Shown in pieces: positions 17,833 through 25,791 of a stretch of DNA of 64,000 nucleotides. Position 1 is the stretch's first letter; the number at the start of each line of letters is the position of its first letter. The stretch is from Palsa-343 sp036269135. GTDB lineage: Bacteria; Acidobacteriota; Terriglobia; Terriglobales; Acidobacteriaceae. Position numbers and translations under genes: made by a program. The stretch spans positions 1 to 64,000 of the forward strand of contig DATASQ010000061.1 of the NCBI GenBank assembly GCA_036269135.1, read 5' to 3'. The notes under the pieces were generated by a model. It had not been told where the DNA came from. It saw only the letters and a program-made list of their open reading frames with translations, and did no database searches.

Positions 17833-18001
17833 CGACCTCCAATCCTCCGGTAGGGAAGAATGCCTGAGTGTGCGCCATCGTTGGACGCGGCATGGTGCAG
17901 CCGAGAATTAGGCGTTCGATGCCCTTCTGACGGGAAGAGTTGTCTGCGCGGGCTTTAGTTTTGCCGGAGAACCGGCCGCGGATCGTCGGGGGACCGCATG
18001 G

Positions 18002-20164
18002 TTACTGTTGGTTACCCGCCTGCTCTACATGGCATGCCGATGTCCGATGTCCCGTTGCCCACTTCGACAGCGTGGTATGGAACCGATGCAGGCGCAGATA
18101 GCGCACACGCAGCCCATCCACGGTGACCGGCATGGACTGGGGGTTCTTGGTGAGGTCGACGAGGACCAGCAGCGCCGCTTCCGCCGGATTGTCCTGGCTC
18201 TGCGTCACGCCCACACCGAAGATCGCCGGGTCGTTCATCAGCTCCGGCGCCACCTGCTCCTCAACCGATTGGGCCTGGGCCAGCTGCGCCGGGGTCAGGT
18301 GCAGTCCCGGCTCGAGAGCCGGCATGGTGGGTGCATCGCCCCGCGCGATCTTATCCGGATCGGTCACGATCACCTGAGTGCGCAGGCCGCTAATCGTCTG
18401 CGGCACGCTGGCTGTGGCGTGGTCCACGTAGACAATCACCACCGGATCGCCCGGACTGTCGAAGCTCTTCCCGGCCGCGGTGCCCAGGAGACCGTTGCCA
18501 TGCAGGGTGTCCGCCGCCTGCTCGGCGATGCTCTGCGCGTGGGCGAGCGCATTGGTTCCGACAAACGGATCCGTGGTCGGCAGGGCGGGATCGTAGCGCA
18601 GGCAGGCAATCGGATGGGCGTTTTCGGTGCCCACCAGACGCAGCGAGGAGCCCCTCTTCGCGCCGAGCTCGTTCAAAACATCGCCAATGGGATTGGCAAC
18701 GCTCAGCCCGTGGCCGTCGCCATCGGTGCCTCCGGCGAAGTAAAGGCCGATCGCCTCGGAGTTGCTGGCGTCGAGCACCAGCGCGCCGGAATCGCCGCTG
18801 TCCGTGAAGTGCGCGCCGCCAATCCCGATTTGATTTGTGAACGTCTTGGTGGTGTACGGTTCCGTCTCCGCACAGTCCTTGTAGTAGTCCACCTTCACCG
18901 TCAGGGCGACGGCGTCAATGCTGGAGCAGGTGAGGCCGGTGGTGCGGCCGCTCTTGGCGACATTCATGCCGAGATTGGCCGCCGTCAGGGTTTCGCCTCG
19001 GCCGGCCATCGGCGGAGCGGCGCCGATCGTTTGTCCCTGCTGCGGCGCGCCGAGTCCGAGAATGCTGCCCGTCGGATCGACCGCCCCCGGCGCGACGGCA
19101 GCCAAAGCGGCATCGACATTGGTCTCGTGCGAGGCCAGAGGCACGAAAGACTCCAGCGTGCCGACGGGACGCAGCGTCGATCCGGGCCGGTTGAGCGGGG
19201 TGCAGGCTCCATCGATGAGACCGGGCTGATCGATGGTGTCGCCCACGTGGCCCTGATCGCTTTCAGCCAGCACGTGATTGTTGCTGAGAATGAACTCGTT
19301 CTTCTGACTGTCCTCCACGAGCGCGCCGAGCGTGCCCCCGCAGCAGTCCGCCACGTACGAATTGCCCTTGCTGTCTTCCCACGTGTCGTAGTCGCCGTCG
19401 TTGCCGCCGGAGGTTCCCAGCAGCGCCGGATCGGTCTGGATGGACTGGTGGTTCACCGGATCGCTGACGATCCCCTGGTTGTTGAGCAGCACGCGCAGCG
19501 GCGAGGTGACGGCGCTCCCGTTGACCGAGGCGATGACGTAGACCGGCTGCCCGGGAACCGCGCTGGGCGCGGAATAGGTGGTGGCGCAGGTGGTGTAGTG
19601 GTCGGAGCTCCGCCGGCATCCCAGATCGCTCAGCGTGCCGAGGGCGCCGTTCGTCGATGCGCCGGCCCCTCCGGTCGTTGGCGCCAGGGACCATTTCACG
19701 CTGCCGGCGTCCACTTCGGCGATCTGCGCGGTGACGTCGGCGCTGGCTCCTGGAGTGAGCGCGACATTCTGCGGCAGCAGCGGCTGCACAAAACCCGGGT
19801 GCACCCTGAGGGTGAGCGCGGCGTTGTTCTTTGGATCGGCAAGGACTGTGGCTTCCACGCGCACAGTGATGCTGTCAGCGGAGAGCGAGCCGGGAGCCGT
19901 ATAGAGCCCGGTGACGTCGATGTGTCCCTGGCCGAGCGTCGCGGCATTGGTACCGGAAACGATCTTCCACGCGACCGGTGCGGCCTCACCGGTGCTGCGA
20001 AACGCGCGCAGCTCGACCTGGCCGGTGGTGCCGACGCTGAGTGCCGAAGCGCTGAGGGTGAGATCGCCGCTGCCGGCGAGAGCGGGGCCGGTAACACTGC
20101 CGCAACCCACTGCGCCCAGCGCCAAAAACAACAGCAGCCAGCGACTTTGCAGAAGGCGGGTCAT
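18002..20164 (-). CDS. Lipoprotein with trypsin-fold serine protease-like domain
   Basis: This 720-residue protein has a lipobox LGAVGC (Cys 21), two Ig-like beta-sandwich segments (about 30-125 and 130-230) and a chymotrypsin-like domain (about 265-510). The candidate triad is H297 (ILSNNHVLAES), D351 (ETNVDAAL) and S459 (FTDSGDSGALVL), with the GDSGA signature intact. A C-terminal region of ~200 residues contains two similar segments (PVVIVYVDH and AALLVLVDL), perhaps a duplicated small domain. It is probably surface- or periplasm-facing. The ATG at 20164 places the lipobox correctly; an upstream in-frame codon at 20251 would run into the terminator hairpin. Confidence 0.78.
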   Translation of the reverse strand: MTRLLQSRWLLLFLALGAVGCGSVTGPALAGSGDLTLSASALSVGTTGQVELRAFRSTGEAAPVAWKIVSGTNAATLGQGHIDVTGLYTAPGSLSADSITVRVEATVLADPKNNAALTLRVHPGFVQPLLPQNVALTPGASADVTAQIAEVDAGSVKWSLAPTTGGAGASTNGALGTLSDLGCRRSSDHYTTCATTYSAPSAVPGQPVYVIASVNGSAVTSPLRVLLNNQGIVSDPVNHQSIQTDPALLGTSGGNDGDYDTWEDSKGNSYVADCCGGTLGALVEDSQKNEFILSNNHVLAESDQGHVGDTIDQPGLIDGACTPLNRPGSTLRPVGTLESFVPLASHETNVDAALAAVAPGAVDPTGSILGLGAPQQGQTIGAAPPMAGRGETLTAANLGMNVAKSGRTTGLTCSSIDAVALTVKVDYYKDCAETEPYTTKTFTNQIGIGGAHFTDSGDSGALVLDASNSEAIGLYFAGGTDGDGHGLSVANPIGDVLNELGAKRGSSLRLVGTENAHPIACLRYDPALPTTDPFVGTNALAHAQSIAEQAADTLHGNGLLGTAAGKSFDSPGDPVVIVYVDHATASVPQTISGLRTQVIVTDPDKIARGDAPTMPALEPGLHLTPAQLAQAQSVEEQVAPELMNDPAIFGVGVTQSQDNPAEAALLVLVDLTKNPQSMPVTVDGLRVRYLRLHRFHTTLSKWATGHRTSACHVEQAGNQQ

Positions 20165-20220
20165 GGCATCAACAGCCTTTATCTTAGACGCCGGCTGTTG
20201 TGGCCACCCTCCCCCAAAAG

Positions 20221-20248
20221 TAAAAGGAGCGCAAAAATTCGCGCTCCT
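20221..20248 (-). terminator. Terminator after the small Cys-motif protein gene
   Basis: AGGAGCGC (20225-20232) and GCGCTCCT (20241-20248) form an 8-bp stem with an AT-rich loop. On the minus strand it is followed by TTTTA, 20 bp after the stop of the gene at 20271. Confidence 0.8.
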
Positions 20249-20270
20249 CAAAAAGATGGAAATCAGCCGT

Positions 20271-20564
20271 TTAGGCCGCGATATTCGACTTGCGGTCGTG
20301 CGCCGGAACCAGCTGGGGGCCGGTGGGGATCGGCACCACCCGGACTTCCCCTGCCTGGGCGGCTTTCACGCGGCGAACTTCCCACGGCGTCAGCGGGCGC
20401 ATTTCCTGAGCCGAATAGTAGATCTGCTTGCCGCAATCGAGACACACTTTATAAGTGTGCGCGTCCAGCGTGAAGGGACGGGTGAGCCGCGCATGATTGC
20501 AGCCAAATAAAATCTCAGAGAAGAAACTGATGACCCCGCGCAGACAAATAGTGATGGCGTTCAT
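20271..20564 (-). CDS. Small conserved-looking protein with CxxC motif
   Basis: A 97-residue protein with an N-terminal hydrophobic segment (ITICLRGVISFFSEILFG) and a cysteine/histidine cluster: FGCNH, then KVCLDCGKQIYY, which could bind a metal as a small zinc ribbon. A Pro-rich tail follows. The ATG at 20564 has GGAG 9 bases upstream, preferred over a TTG at 20594. It has its own terminator. I do not recognise the family; it could be a short membrane-associated zinc-ribbon protein. Confidence 0.72.
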   Translation of the reverse strand: MNAITICLRGVISFFSEILFGCNHARLTRPFTLDAHTYKVCLDCGKQIYYSAQEMRPLTPWEVRRVKAAQAGEVRVVPIPTGPQLVPAHDRKSNIAA

Positions 20565-20653
20565 GGAACTGCGCTCCTTTCGCACCAGTGGCAAGTTTGC
20601 ACTTCTTCAGATGTCCGGCACAGCAAAAAAGTCACGCTTGATTACTAAAAATC

Positions 20654-21667
20654 CTAACTGGTTACGCGCAGGACCAGCTTGCCGAAGTGACCGCCGTGTT
20701 CCATTCGTCGCCATGCTGCGGCCGCATCGTGGAAGCTAAACACTTCATCCACTATGGGTTTCAGGTGATTTTGTCGAATGGCTTGATTCATTTTCTCAAA
20801 ATGTGCCCGCGATCCCACATAAATCCCGCGCAGGCGAACCTGCTTGTGTAACAACCGGGGAATAACGATCGCTTCGGACGAATCGGTCAGGACGCCGATC
20901 TGGGCCACAGCGCCGCCGATGCGAACCGACGCGATGGAGCGCATGAACGTTCCGGCCCCGCCGACTTCGACCACCAGATCCACGCCGCGTCCGCCGGTCT
21001 GCTCCGCAACCCACACATCCCAGTCTTCGCGCTCACGATAACTCACCCCGGCATCGAGACCGACTTGCCGCGCACGCTCGAGTTTCGCGACGCTGCTGGA
21101 AGTGCCGAACACGCGGGCGCCGAGCATCTTCGCAAACTGCAGGGCGAAGATCGAGACGCCGCCGGTTTCCTGAATGAGAACCGTGTCGCCGGCTTTCACA
21201 TTGCCGGCCTCGGCGACGGCGTTCCATGCCGTCACGCCCGCGCACGGCAAGGTCGCGGCTTCTTCGTAAGAGAGATGTTCCGGGATGAGAACAACGCCGT
21301 CTTCGCGCAGGACAACAAGTTCGGCCAGCATGCCGTCGACGTCGCCCCCCAGCGCGCCTTTGATCTTCGTGGCGTCGGGCTCGCCCTCGATCCAGTTCTG
21401 CATGAAGATGCCGGCCACTCGATCGCCGGGGCGCACGCGGGCGACGCCTTCGCCAATGGCGATGACTTCGCCTGCGCCGTCGGAGCAGGGGATGCGAGGC
21501 AAATGCATCTTCGGGTTGTAGCGGCCCTGCACCGTCATCAGGTCGCGGTAATTGAGTGAAACCGCGCGGACCCGCACCAGGATTTGGCCGGGCCCCGCCG
21601 CGGGGTCAGGCAGCGTCACACGCTCAAGATTGTCGATGCCGAACTTGGAAATGCGCCAGGCTTGCAT
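20654..21667 (-). CDS. Zinc-type/quinone oxidoreductase of the MDR superfamily
   Basis: This 337-residue NAD(P)-dependent dehydrogenase has the GroES-like N-terminal domain (VRVRAVSLNYRDLMTVQG, PCSDGAGEVIAIGEGV) and a Rossmann domain with LIQETGGVSIFALQFAKMLGA, in which ETGGVS replaces the usual GTGGVG. The Cys typical of the catalytic zinc site is partly replaced (LNYRDL), so it may be zinc-free like quinone oxidoreductases. The substrate is unknown. It is divergent from the MARGWESK gene. Confidence 0.87.
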   Translation of the reverse strand: MQAWRISKFGIDNLERVTLPDPAAGPGQILVRVRAVSLNYRDLMTVQGRYNPKMHLPRIPCSDGAGEVIAIGEGVARVRPGDRVAGIFMQNWIEGEPDATKIKGALGGDVDGMLAELVVLREDGVVLIPEHLSYEEAATLPCAGVTAWNAVAEAGNVKAGDTVLIQETGGVSIFALQFAKMLGARVFGTSSSVAKLERARQVGLDAGVSYREREDWDVWVAEQTGGRGVDLVVEVGGAGTFMRSIASVRIGGAVAQIGVLTDSSEAIVIPRLLHKQVRLRGIYVGSRAHFEKMNQAIRQNHLKPIVDEVFSFHDAAAAWRRMEHGGHFGKLVLRVTS

Positions 21668-21754
21668 GTCCTGACGGATGCCTGGCGACCGCCGCTGGAT
21701 GCAGCATTACTCCGGTGCCGCGACGCGGCGTTCCGGCGGAGATACGATAGAGGT

Positions 21755-22003
21755 ATGGCACGAGGATGGGAAAGCAAATCCGTGGAAGACCAGGTAGAGC
21801 AGCGAGCTTCCGAGACATCGGGCGGCGATGGAGCGCGCCGGAATGCTCAGGCGGCTGCAGCGACGGCTGACCGTCTGCGCGAGCGGCAGGCGCTGGAACT
21901 GCAGCGCGAGCGGATCCTGGACGAACGCACATCGAGCCCGATCCGCCGGAAAGCGCTCGAAGCGGCGCTGACCGAGATCGAAGCAAAGCTGGCGAAGCTG
22001 TAG
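21755..22003 (+). CDS. Small coiled-coil protein (MARGWESK type)
   Basis: An 82-residue, highly charged protein starting MARGWESKSVEDQVE and continuing as Ala/Arg/Glu-rich helix (ADRLRERQALELQRERIL, then ALEAALTEIEAKLAKL), predicted to be a long helix or coiled coil. This start is preferred over an in-frame codon at 21584 because the N-terminus looks typical for small acidobacterial proteins of this kind (recollection, unverified). The function is unknown. It ends 2 bp before the stop of the convergent SDR gene. Confidence 0.75.
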   Translation: MARGWESKSVEDQVEQRASETSGGDGARRNAQAAAATADRLRERQALELQRERILDERTSSPIRRKALEAALTEIEAKLAKL

Positions 22004-22005
22004 CG

Positions 22006-22785
22006 CTAGCTCTTGCGATGGAAGACCAGGGAGTTGGCCTGGTCGGTCGGCGTCATCAGCAGATGGGCGACGTTGACGTGGGCAGCGCGGGTGGCGGCCC
22101 ACACGATGGCGTCGGCCACGTCGTCGGGGGTCAGCGGGGTGATGTTCTGGTAGACCTTTGACGCACGCGCACTGTCGCCGCGGAAGCGCACTTCGCTGAA
22201 TTCCGTTTCGACCATGCCGGGGTCAACGGAAGTCACGCGCACCGGCGTGCCCATCACATCCTGGCGGAGCCCATCGTTGATCAGCTTCACCGCGGCCTTG
22301 GTGCCGCAATAAACATTGCCTCCGGGATAGGCCAGCTCTCCGGCGGTTGAGCCGAGATTGATCACGTGGCCGCGTCCGCGCTCGATCATGCCCTTCACCA
22401 CAGCGCGCGTGACCCAGAGCAATCCCTTCACGTTGGTGTCGATCATCTCTTCCCAGTCTTCGGTCTTCCCTTCCCACAGCTTGTCGAGACCGCGGCTCAG
22501 GCCGGCGTTGTTCACGAGGACGTCGATCGTACGCCACTCGCCGGGGAGGGCGGGGAGCGCCTTCTCCACGGCGCTGCGGTCGCGAACGTCGAGGGCGAAG
22601 ACGTGCACCGCGGCCGCACCCGCGTCGAGCAGATCCACTTCCATGGCCTCCAGCCGCTCCACCCGCCGCGCGGCCAGCAGCAGGCGGGCGCCTTCGGCGG
22701 CAAAGGCACGGGCGCAGGCCGCGCCAATGCCGGCGCTGGCTCCGGTGATGAAAACAATGCGATCCTGCAGGCTGTTTTTCGGCAT
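22006..22785 (-). CDS. Short-chain dehydrogenase/reductase (YdfG-like)
   Basis: The 259-residue classical SDR has the cofactor motif TGASAGIG (about 14-21), NNAG (about 91-94), and the catalytic YxxxK as YCGTK (about 159-163) preceded by GSTAGELAYPGG. It resembles YdfG-type 3-hydroxy acid/serine dehydrogenases that use NADP+. It lies 35 bp downstream of the HIBADH-like gene on the same strand, so the two probably share a transcript and may both act on hydroxy acids. Confidence 0.9.
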   Translation of the reverse strand: MPKNSLQDRIVFITGASAGIGAACARAFAAEGARLLLAARRVERLEAMEVDLLDAGAAAVHVFALDVRDRSAVEKALPALPGEWRTIDVLVNNAGLSRGLDKLWEGKTEDWEEMIDTNVKGLLWVTRAVVKGMIERGRGHVINLGSTAGELAYPGGNVYCGTKAAVKLINDGLRQDVMGTPVRVTSVDPGMVETEFSEVRFRGDSARASKVYQNITPLTPDDVADAIVWAATRAAHVNVAHLLMTPTDQANSLVFHRKS

Positions 22786-22820
22786 GCCCCTATCGTAACC
22801 GCACCGGGAGTCGCGGAGGC

Positions 22821-23702
22821 TCAGGCCGGCTTCTTACCGGCTGACTTTTGCAGCTGCAGATATCCCGCCGCCCAGTCCTCCTCCTTCATCCCGGCTTCAA
22901 TGGCGCGATGGAAGTTCGCGAGGAACTGGTCCGCCAGCGGCGTGGGCACATGGCCCGACTGCGCCGCCTCGCGGAACAGGCGCATGTCCTTTTCGCCGAG
23001 AGCGATGGTGCCGCCCGGCTTTTCCGGCGGATTCAGCATGATCTTGCCGTACATCTCGTAGAACTTCGACTGAAAGAGCGCGTTGTTGACGGTCTCAAGG
23101 AAGACGGCCGGCTCGATCTGCATGGCTTCTGCGTAGACGAAGGTTTCCGCCAGCCCGGCGATCATGGAAGTGATCAGAAAATTGCCGCCGAGTTTCAGCG
23201 CATGCGCGCTCCAGGGATGCTCCGAGACGACGGTGAGGCCGCGGCTGAATTTCTCCAGCAGCGGACGCACCTTTTCGACCGGTTCCTTCGCTCCGCCCAC
23301 CGCGACCCAGAGTTTGCCGGCTTCGGCAATGTGCGGGCGACCGAAAACCGGCGCGGCAACGTACTGCTGGCCGCGGCGATGGTGCTCCTCTTCGAGTTTC
23401 TTCGAGAGAGCGACGCTCAGTGTGCTGACGGCCACGTGGATCGCGCCCTTGGGCAGTGTCTCCAGGACCTTTCCCTTGTACAGAACGTCTTCCAGTGCGG
23501 GGTCGTCCATCACCATGGTGAAGACAACGTCGGCATCTGTCACGGCTTCCGCCGGCGTGGAAGCCACCTGCGCGCCATCGCCGGCCAGCGCTTCGGCATG
23601 CGCGCGGGTGCGGTTCCACACAGTCAGGCGAGTACCGCTCGTCAGCAGATGCTTCGCGATGGCGCTGCCCATCTTGCCCAAACCGAGAAATGCAACCTTC
23701 AT
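22821..23702 (-). CDS. 3-hydroxyisobutyrate dehydrogenase-family oxidoreductase
   Basis: The 293-residue beta-hydroxyacid dehydrogenase has the N-terminal NAD(P) motif FLGLGKMGSAIAKHL (about 5-19), a TVWNRT strand and the catalytic lysine region in HALKLGGNFLI (about 166-176). The usual substrate-binding G-x-x-G-x-G-x-x-x-K order is kept, although the DAPVFG-type segment is written AAPVFGRPHIA. Family members act on 3-hydroxyisobutyrate, tartronate semialdehyde, 6-phosphogluconate or succinic semialdehyde; which one is not evident. Confidence 0.88.
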   Translation of the reverse strand: MKVAFLGLGKMGSAIAKHLLTSGTRLTVWNRTRAHAEALAGDGAQVASTPAEAVTDADVVFTMVMDDPALEDVLYKGKVLETLPKGAIHVAVSTLSVALSKKLEEEHHRRGQQYVAAPVFGRPHIAEAGKLWVAVGGAKEPVEKVRPLLEKFSRGLTVVSEHPWSAHALKLGGNFLITSMIAGLAETFVYAEAMQIEPAVFLETVNNALFQSKFYEMYGKIMLNPPEKPGGTIALGEKDMRLFREAAQSGHVPTPLADQFLANFHRAIEAGMKEEDWAAGYLQLQKSAGKKPA

Positions 23703-23821
23703 GATTCGCTCCCGCAGAAAGTCTCCTCTCTCAGATGATCGAGGGCAAGCCTGCGATGCGCGCGGGGCAACCGGAAACCCCGGCCGCCGGTCCGGCCGAG
23801 CCTCGGCCTGTGCAGTTTGTT

Positions 23822-23968
23822 ATGCTGGCCCCTGTGCGTGTTCTGTATGGCGTGCTGCTTCTGTCCACGGTGGTGATCGTGTGGGTCGCTGTCGCGGTCG
23901 CCCGCCACGTCGTGCAGCACCGCCGGGCCATCCGTTCCCAGCCCGAACAGCATGACGATCCTGTGTAA
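23822..23968 (+). CDS. Possible small single-helix membrane protein
   Basis: A 48-residue frame MLAPVRVLYGVLLLSTVVIV, continuing to a basic HHR-rich tail, forms one transmembrane helix. It sits 15 bp before bioY on the same strand. No convincing ribosome binding site is visible, and an in-frame codon at 23735 is an alternative start. It may be a short leader gene of bioY or a chance frame. Confidence 0.35.
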   Translation: MLAPVRVLYGVLLLSTVVIVWVAVAVARHVVQHRRAIRSQPEQHDDPV

Positions 23969-23983
23969 GCTCCGGAGTTACGA

Positions 23984-24604
23984 ATGAAGGTCTTCGCCAG
24001 TTCTGCCCTCTCCGCCTCGCCCGTGCTCGCGCCGTCGCGCGCCCGCCGCATCGCCGAACGGACCGCCCTGGTCCTGCTGGGCACGCTGTTTGTCGCGGTC
24101 TGCGCGCACGTGTCGATCCCGCTCTGGTTCACCCCGGTTCCCGTGACGCTCCAGACCTTCGCCGTGCTGCTGCTGGCGCTCCTGCTGAGTCCGCGCTGGT
24201 CCGCCGTCACGCTCTGCGCCTATCTGGCCGAGGGCGCGGCCGGGCTCCCGGTCTTCAGCCCCGTCGGCGTGCCCACGCTGCTGCATCTCTTCGGGCCGAC
24301 GGGCGGCTATCTGCTCTCCTACCCGGCCGTGGCCTGGCTGACCGGCAGCCTGTTCCGGCGCCTCCGCCGGCCGAATGCGCCCGGCTTGACTGCGGCTCTC
24401 GCAGCAGCGGCCGTCGGCGACTGCCTCATCCTTCTCTCCGGAGCCGCCTGGCTTGCGATTCTGACGCATCAGTCCGCAGCGACCGTCTTCCTGCTGGCGG
24501 TGGCGCCGTTTGTGCCCGGTGAAATCCTGAAGGTGATCGCCGCGGCCGGAGCCGTCTCTGGCCTGCGTCGCTTCCGCCGCTTCGCTCCCTCCCTACCGGA
24601 GTAA
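23984..24604 (+). CDS. bioY: Biotin transporter BioY (S component)
   Basis: This 206-residue membrane protein has the six-helix layout of BioY with the signatures PVPVTLQTFAVLLLALLLSPRW (about 46-67) and YLAEGAAGLPVFSP (about 77-90), GPTGGYLLSYPAVAWL (about 105-120) and a C-terminal FVPGEILKV. BioY binds biotin and either works alone or with an ECF module (EcfA, EcfT); no EcfAT genes are in the window. About 200 bp of non-coding sequence follow. Confidence 0.93.
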   Translation: MKVFASSALSASPVLAPSRARRIAERTALVLLGTLFVAVCAHVSIPLWFTPVPVTLQTFAVLLLALLLSPRWSAVTLCAYLAEGAAGLPVFSPVGVPTLLHLFGPTGGYLLSYPAVAWLTGSLFRRLRRPNAPGLTAALAAAAVGDCLILLSGAAWLAILTHQSAATVFLLAVAPFVPGEILKVIAAAGAVSGLRRFRRFAPSLPE

Positions 24605-24801
24605 CGCCGAACGTTTCTCCCCTGCAAAGCTACTTCCTGGGAGGGTTGGATCTTGCGGTAGATGCCGCGCAGCTACCCAGCAGGTTCGCGTCGAAGTTGG
24701 TCAGAGCAACGTCGTGCGCGTTTCCCTGCACCCCCGTTGTCAGCGCATCGACGGTCCGCGTGTTTGCTTTCAGCAGCAGATCCTGCACCGCCCGCCGTGC
24801 G

Positions 24802-25791
24802 CTACCGCTCCACCAGAGACTCTTTCAGCGCGACCGCGTGCGGCTCCGCCTCCTGCTGTGACGGGAGCGCCGGCACCACCCATTTCCGGTAGGCCCGCAA
24901 GTGTCCTCGCGCCGCCTCAAAGTACAAACGGCGCACCTCGCGCGTAATCGCGCCAATGCACCCGTCGTTCACCGGCCGATGATCCACGCGGACCACCGGC
25001 GCAATGCCCACCGCCGTCCCGGTCAGAAACAATTCATCGCAGACATACAGCTCGCTGCGGTCGATCGGCCGCTCCTGAATCGTCAGCCCGATCTCCCGCC
25101 GCGCCAGCTCCATCACCGAATCGCGCGTAATGCCTTCCAGCACGTTGTCCGTAATGGACGGCGTGATCAGCCGCCCATGCCGCACCATGAACAGGTTGCA
25201 GGTGGCTCCCTCGGCGACCTGCCCGTTCTCGTTCAGCAGCAGCGCTTCATCGAATCCCGCGCGCCGCGCGTCGTCGCTGGCCAGTGCGCTGTTCACATAG
25301 GCTCCGCAGATCTTGGCCCGGGCCGGAATCGCATTGTCCTCGATGCGACGCCAGGCGCTGACTCCGGCATGCAGGCCCTTGTCACTGGGCAAATAGTCGC
25401 CGAACGGCATCGCGATCACGGCAAAGGCGTCCTGACCGTCGGTCGCCACGCCGATCCGCTCCGAGCACTTGTACGCCAGCGGCCGCACATAGATGTCCGT
25501 GCGAAATGCATTGCGCCGGACCAGCTCGTTCGTGATTGCGCAAAGCTGCCCCGCCGAAGGAGGAACGTCGATCCGCAGAATGCCGCAGTTCTGCTTCCAG
25601 CGCTGGTAGTGGTCGAGCGGCCGGACCAGAAAGAGCTGGTGCTCTGCGTCGTCCCAGTACCCGCGCAGACCCTCGAAGACCCCGGTGCCGTAGTGCAGCG
25701 CGTGGGTCAGGATGCCGACCCGCGCCTCGCGCAGCGGGACGTATTCTCCCCCGAAATAAACGATCAGATTCGGATCCGCTTCAGCCTTCAT
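24802..25791 (-). CDS. ilvE: Branched-chain amino acid aminotransferase
   Basis: The 329-residue class IV aminotransferase interconverts Leu/Ile/Val with their 2-oxo acids. Visible features: HALHYGTGVFEGLRGY (about 30-45), the PLP lysine K160 in PARAKICGAYVNS, DEALLLNENGQVAEGATCNLF (about 185-205), and GITRDSVMELA (about 228). Its ATG overlaps the end of the fused beta-gamma oxidoreductase gene by 11 bp, so it is translationally coupled to the oxidoreductase. In this place it likely works in the catabolic direction, supplying branched-chain 2-oxo acids, though it could also serve synthesis. Confidence 0.94.
   Translation of the reverse strand: MKAEADPNLIVYFGGEYVPLREARVGILTHALHYGTGVFEGLRGYWDDAEHQLFLVRPLDHYQRWKQNCGILRIDVPPSAGQLCAITNELVRRNAFRTDIYVRPLAYKCSERIGVATDGQDAFAVIAMPFGDYLPSDKGLHAGVSAWRRIEDNAIPARAKICGAYVNSALASDDARRAGFDEALLLNENGQVAEGATCNLFMVRHGRLITPSITDNVLEGITRDSVMELARREIGLTIQERPIDRSELYVCDELFLTGTAVGIAPVVRVDHRPVNDGCIGAITREVRRLYFEAARGHLRAYRKWVVPALPSQQEAEPHAVALKESLVER

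Noticed and set aside
15694..18001. Cobalamin riboswitch or Fur box upstream of the TonB-dependent receptor
   Set aside because: The 169-bp gap shows neither a B12-box-like word nor an AT-rich Fur palindrome by eye.
18008..20473. An 821-codon open frame on the plus strand opposite the protease-like lipoprotein
   Set aside because: It is the shadow of a GC-rich gene: Arg/Ala/Gly-rich composition without motifs, while the minus strand carries a lipobox, a catalytic triad and sensible domains.
24605..24801. Minus-strand short frame between bioY and ilvE
   Set aside because: It has about 50 codons with no ribosome binding site, lies directly behind the ilvE stop and matches nothing I know; it could be decayed sequence.
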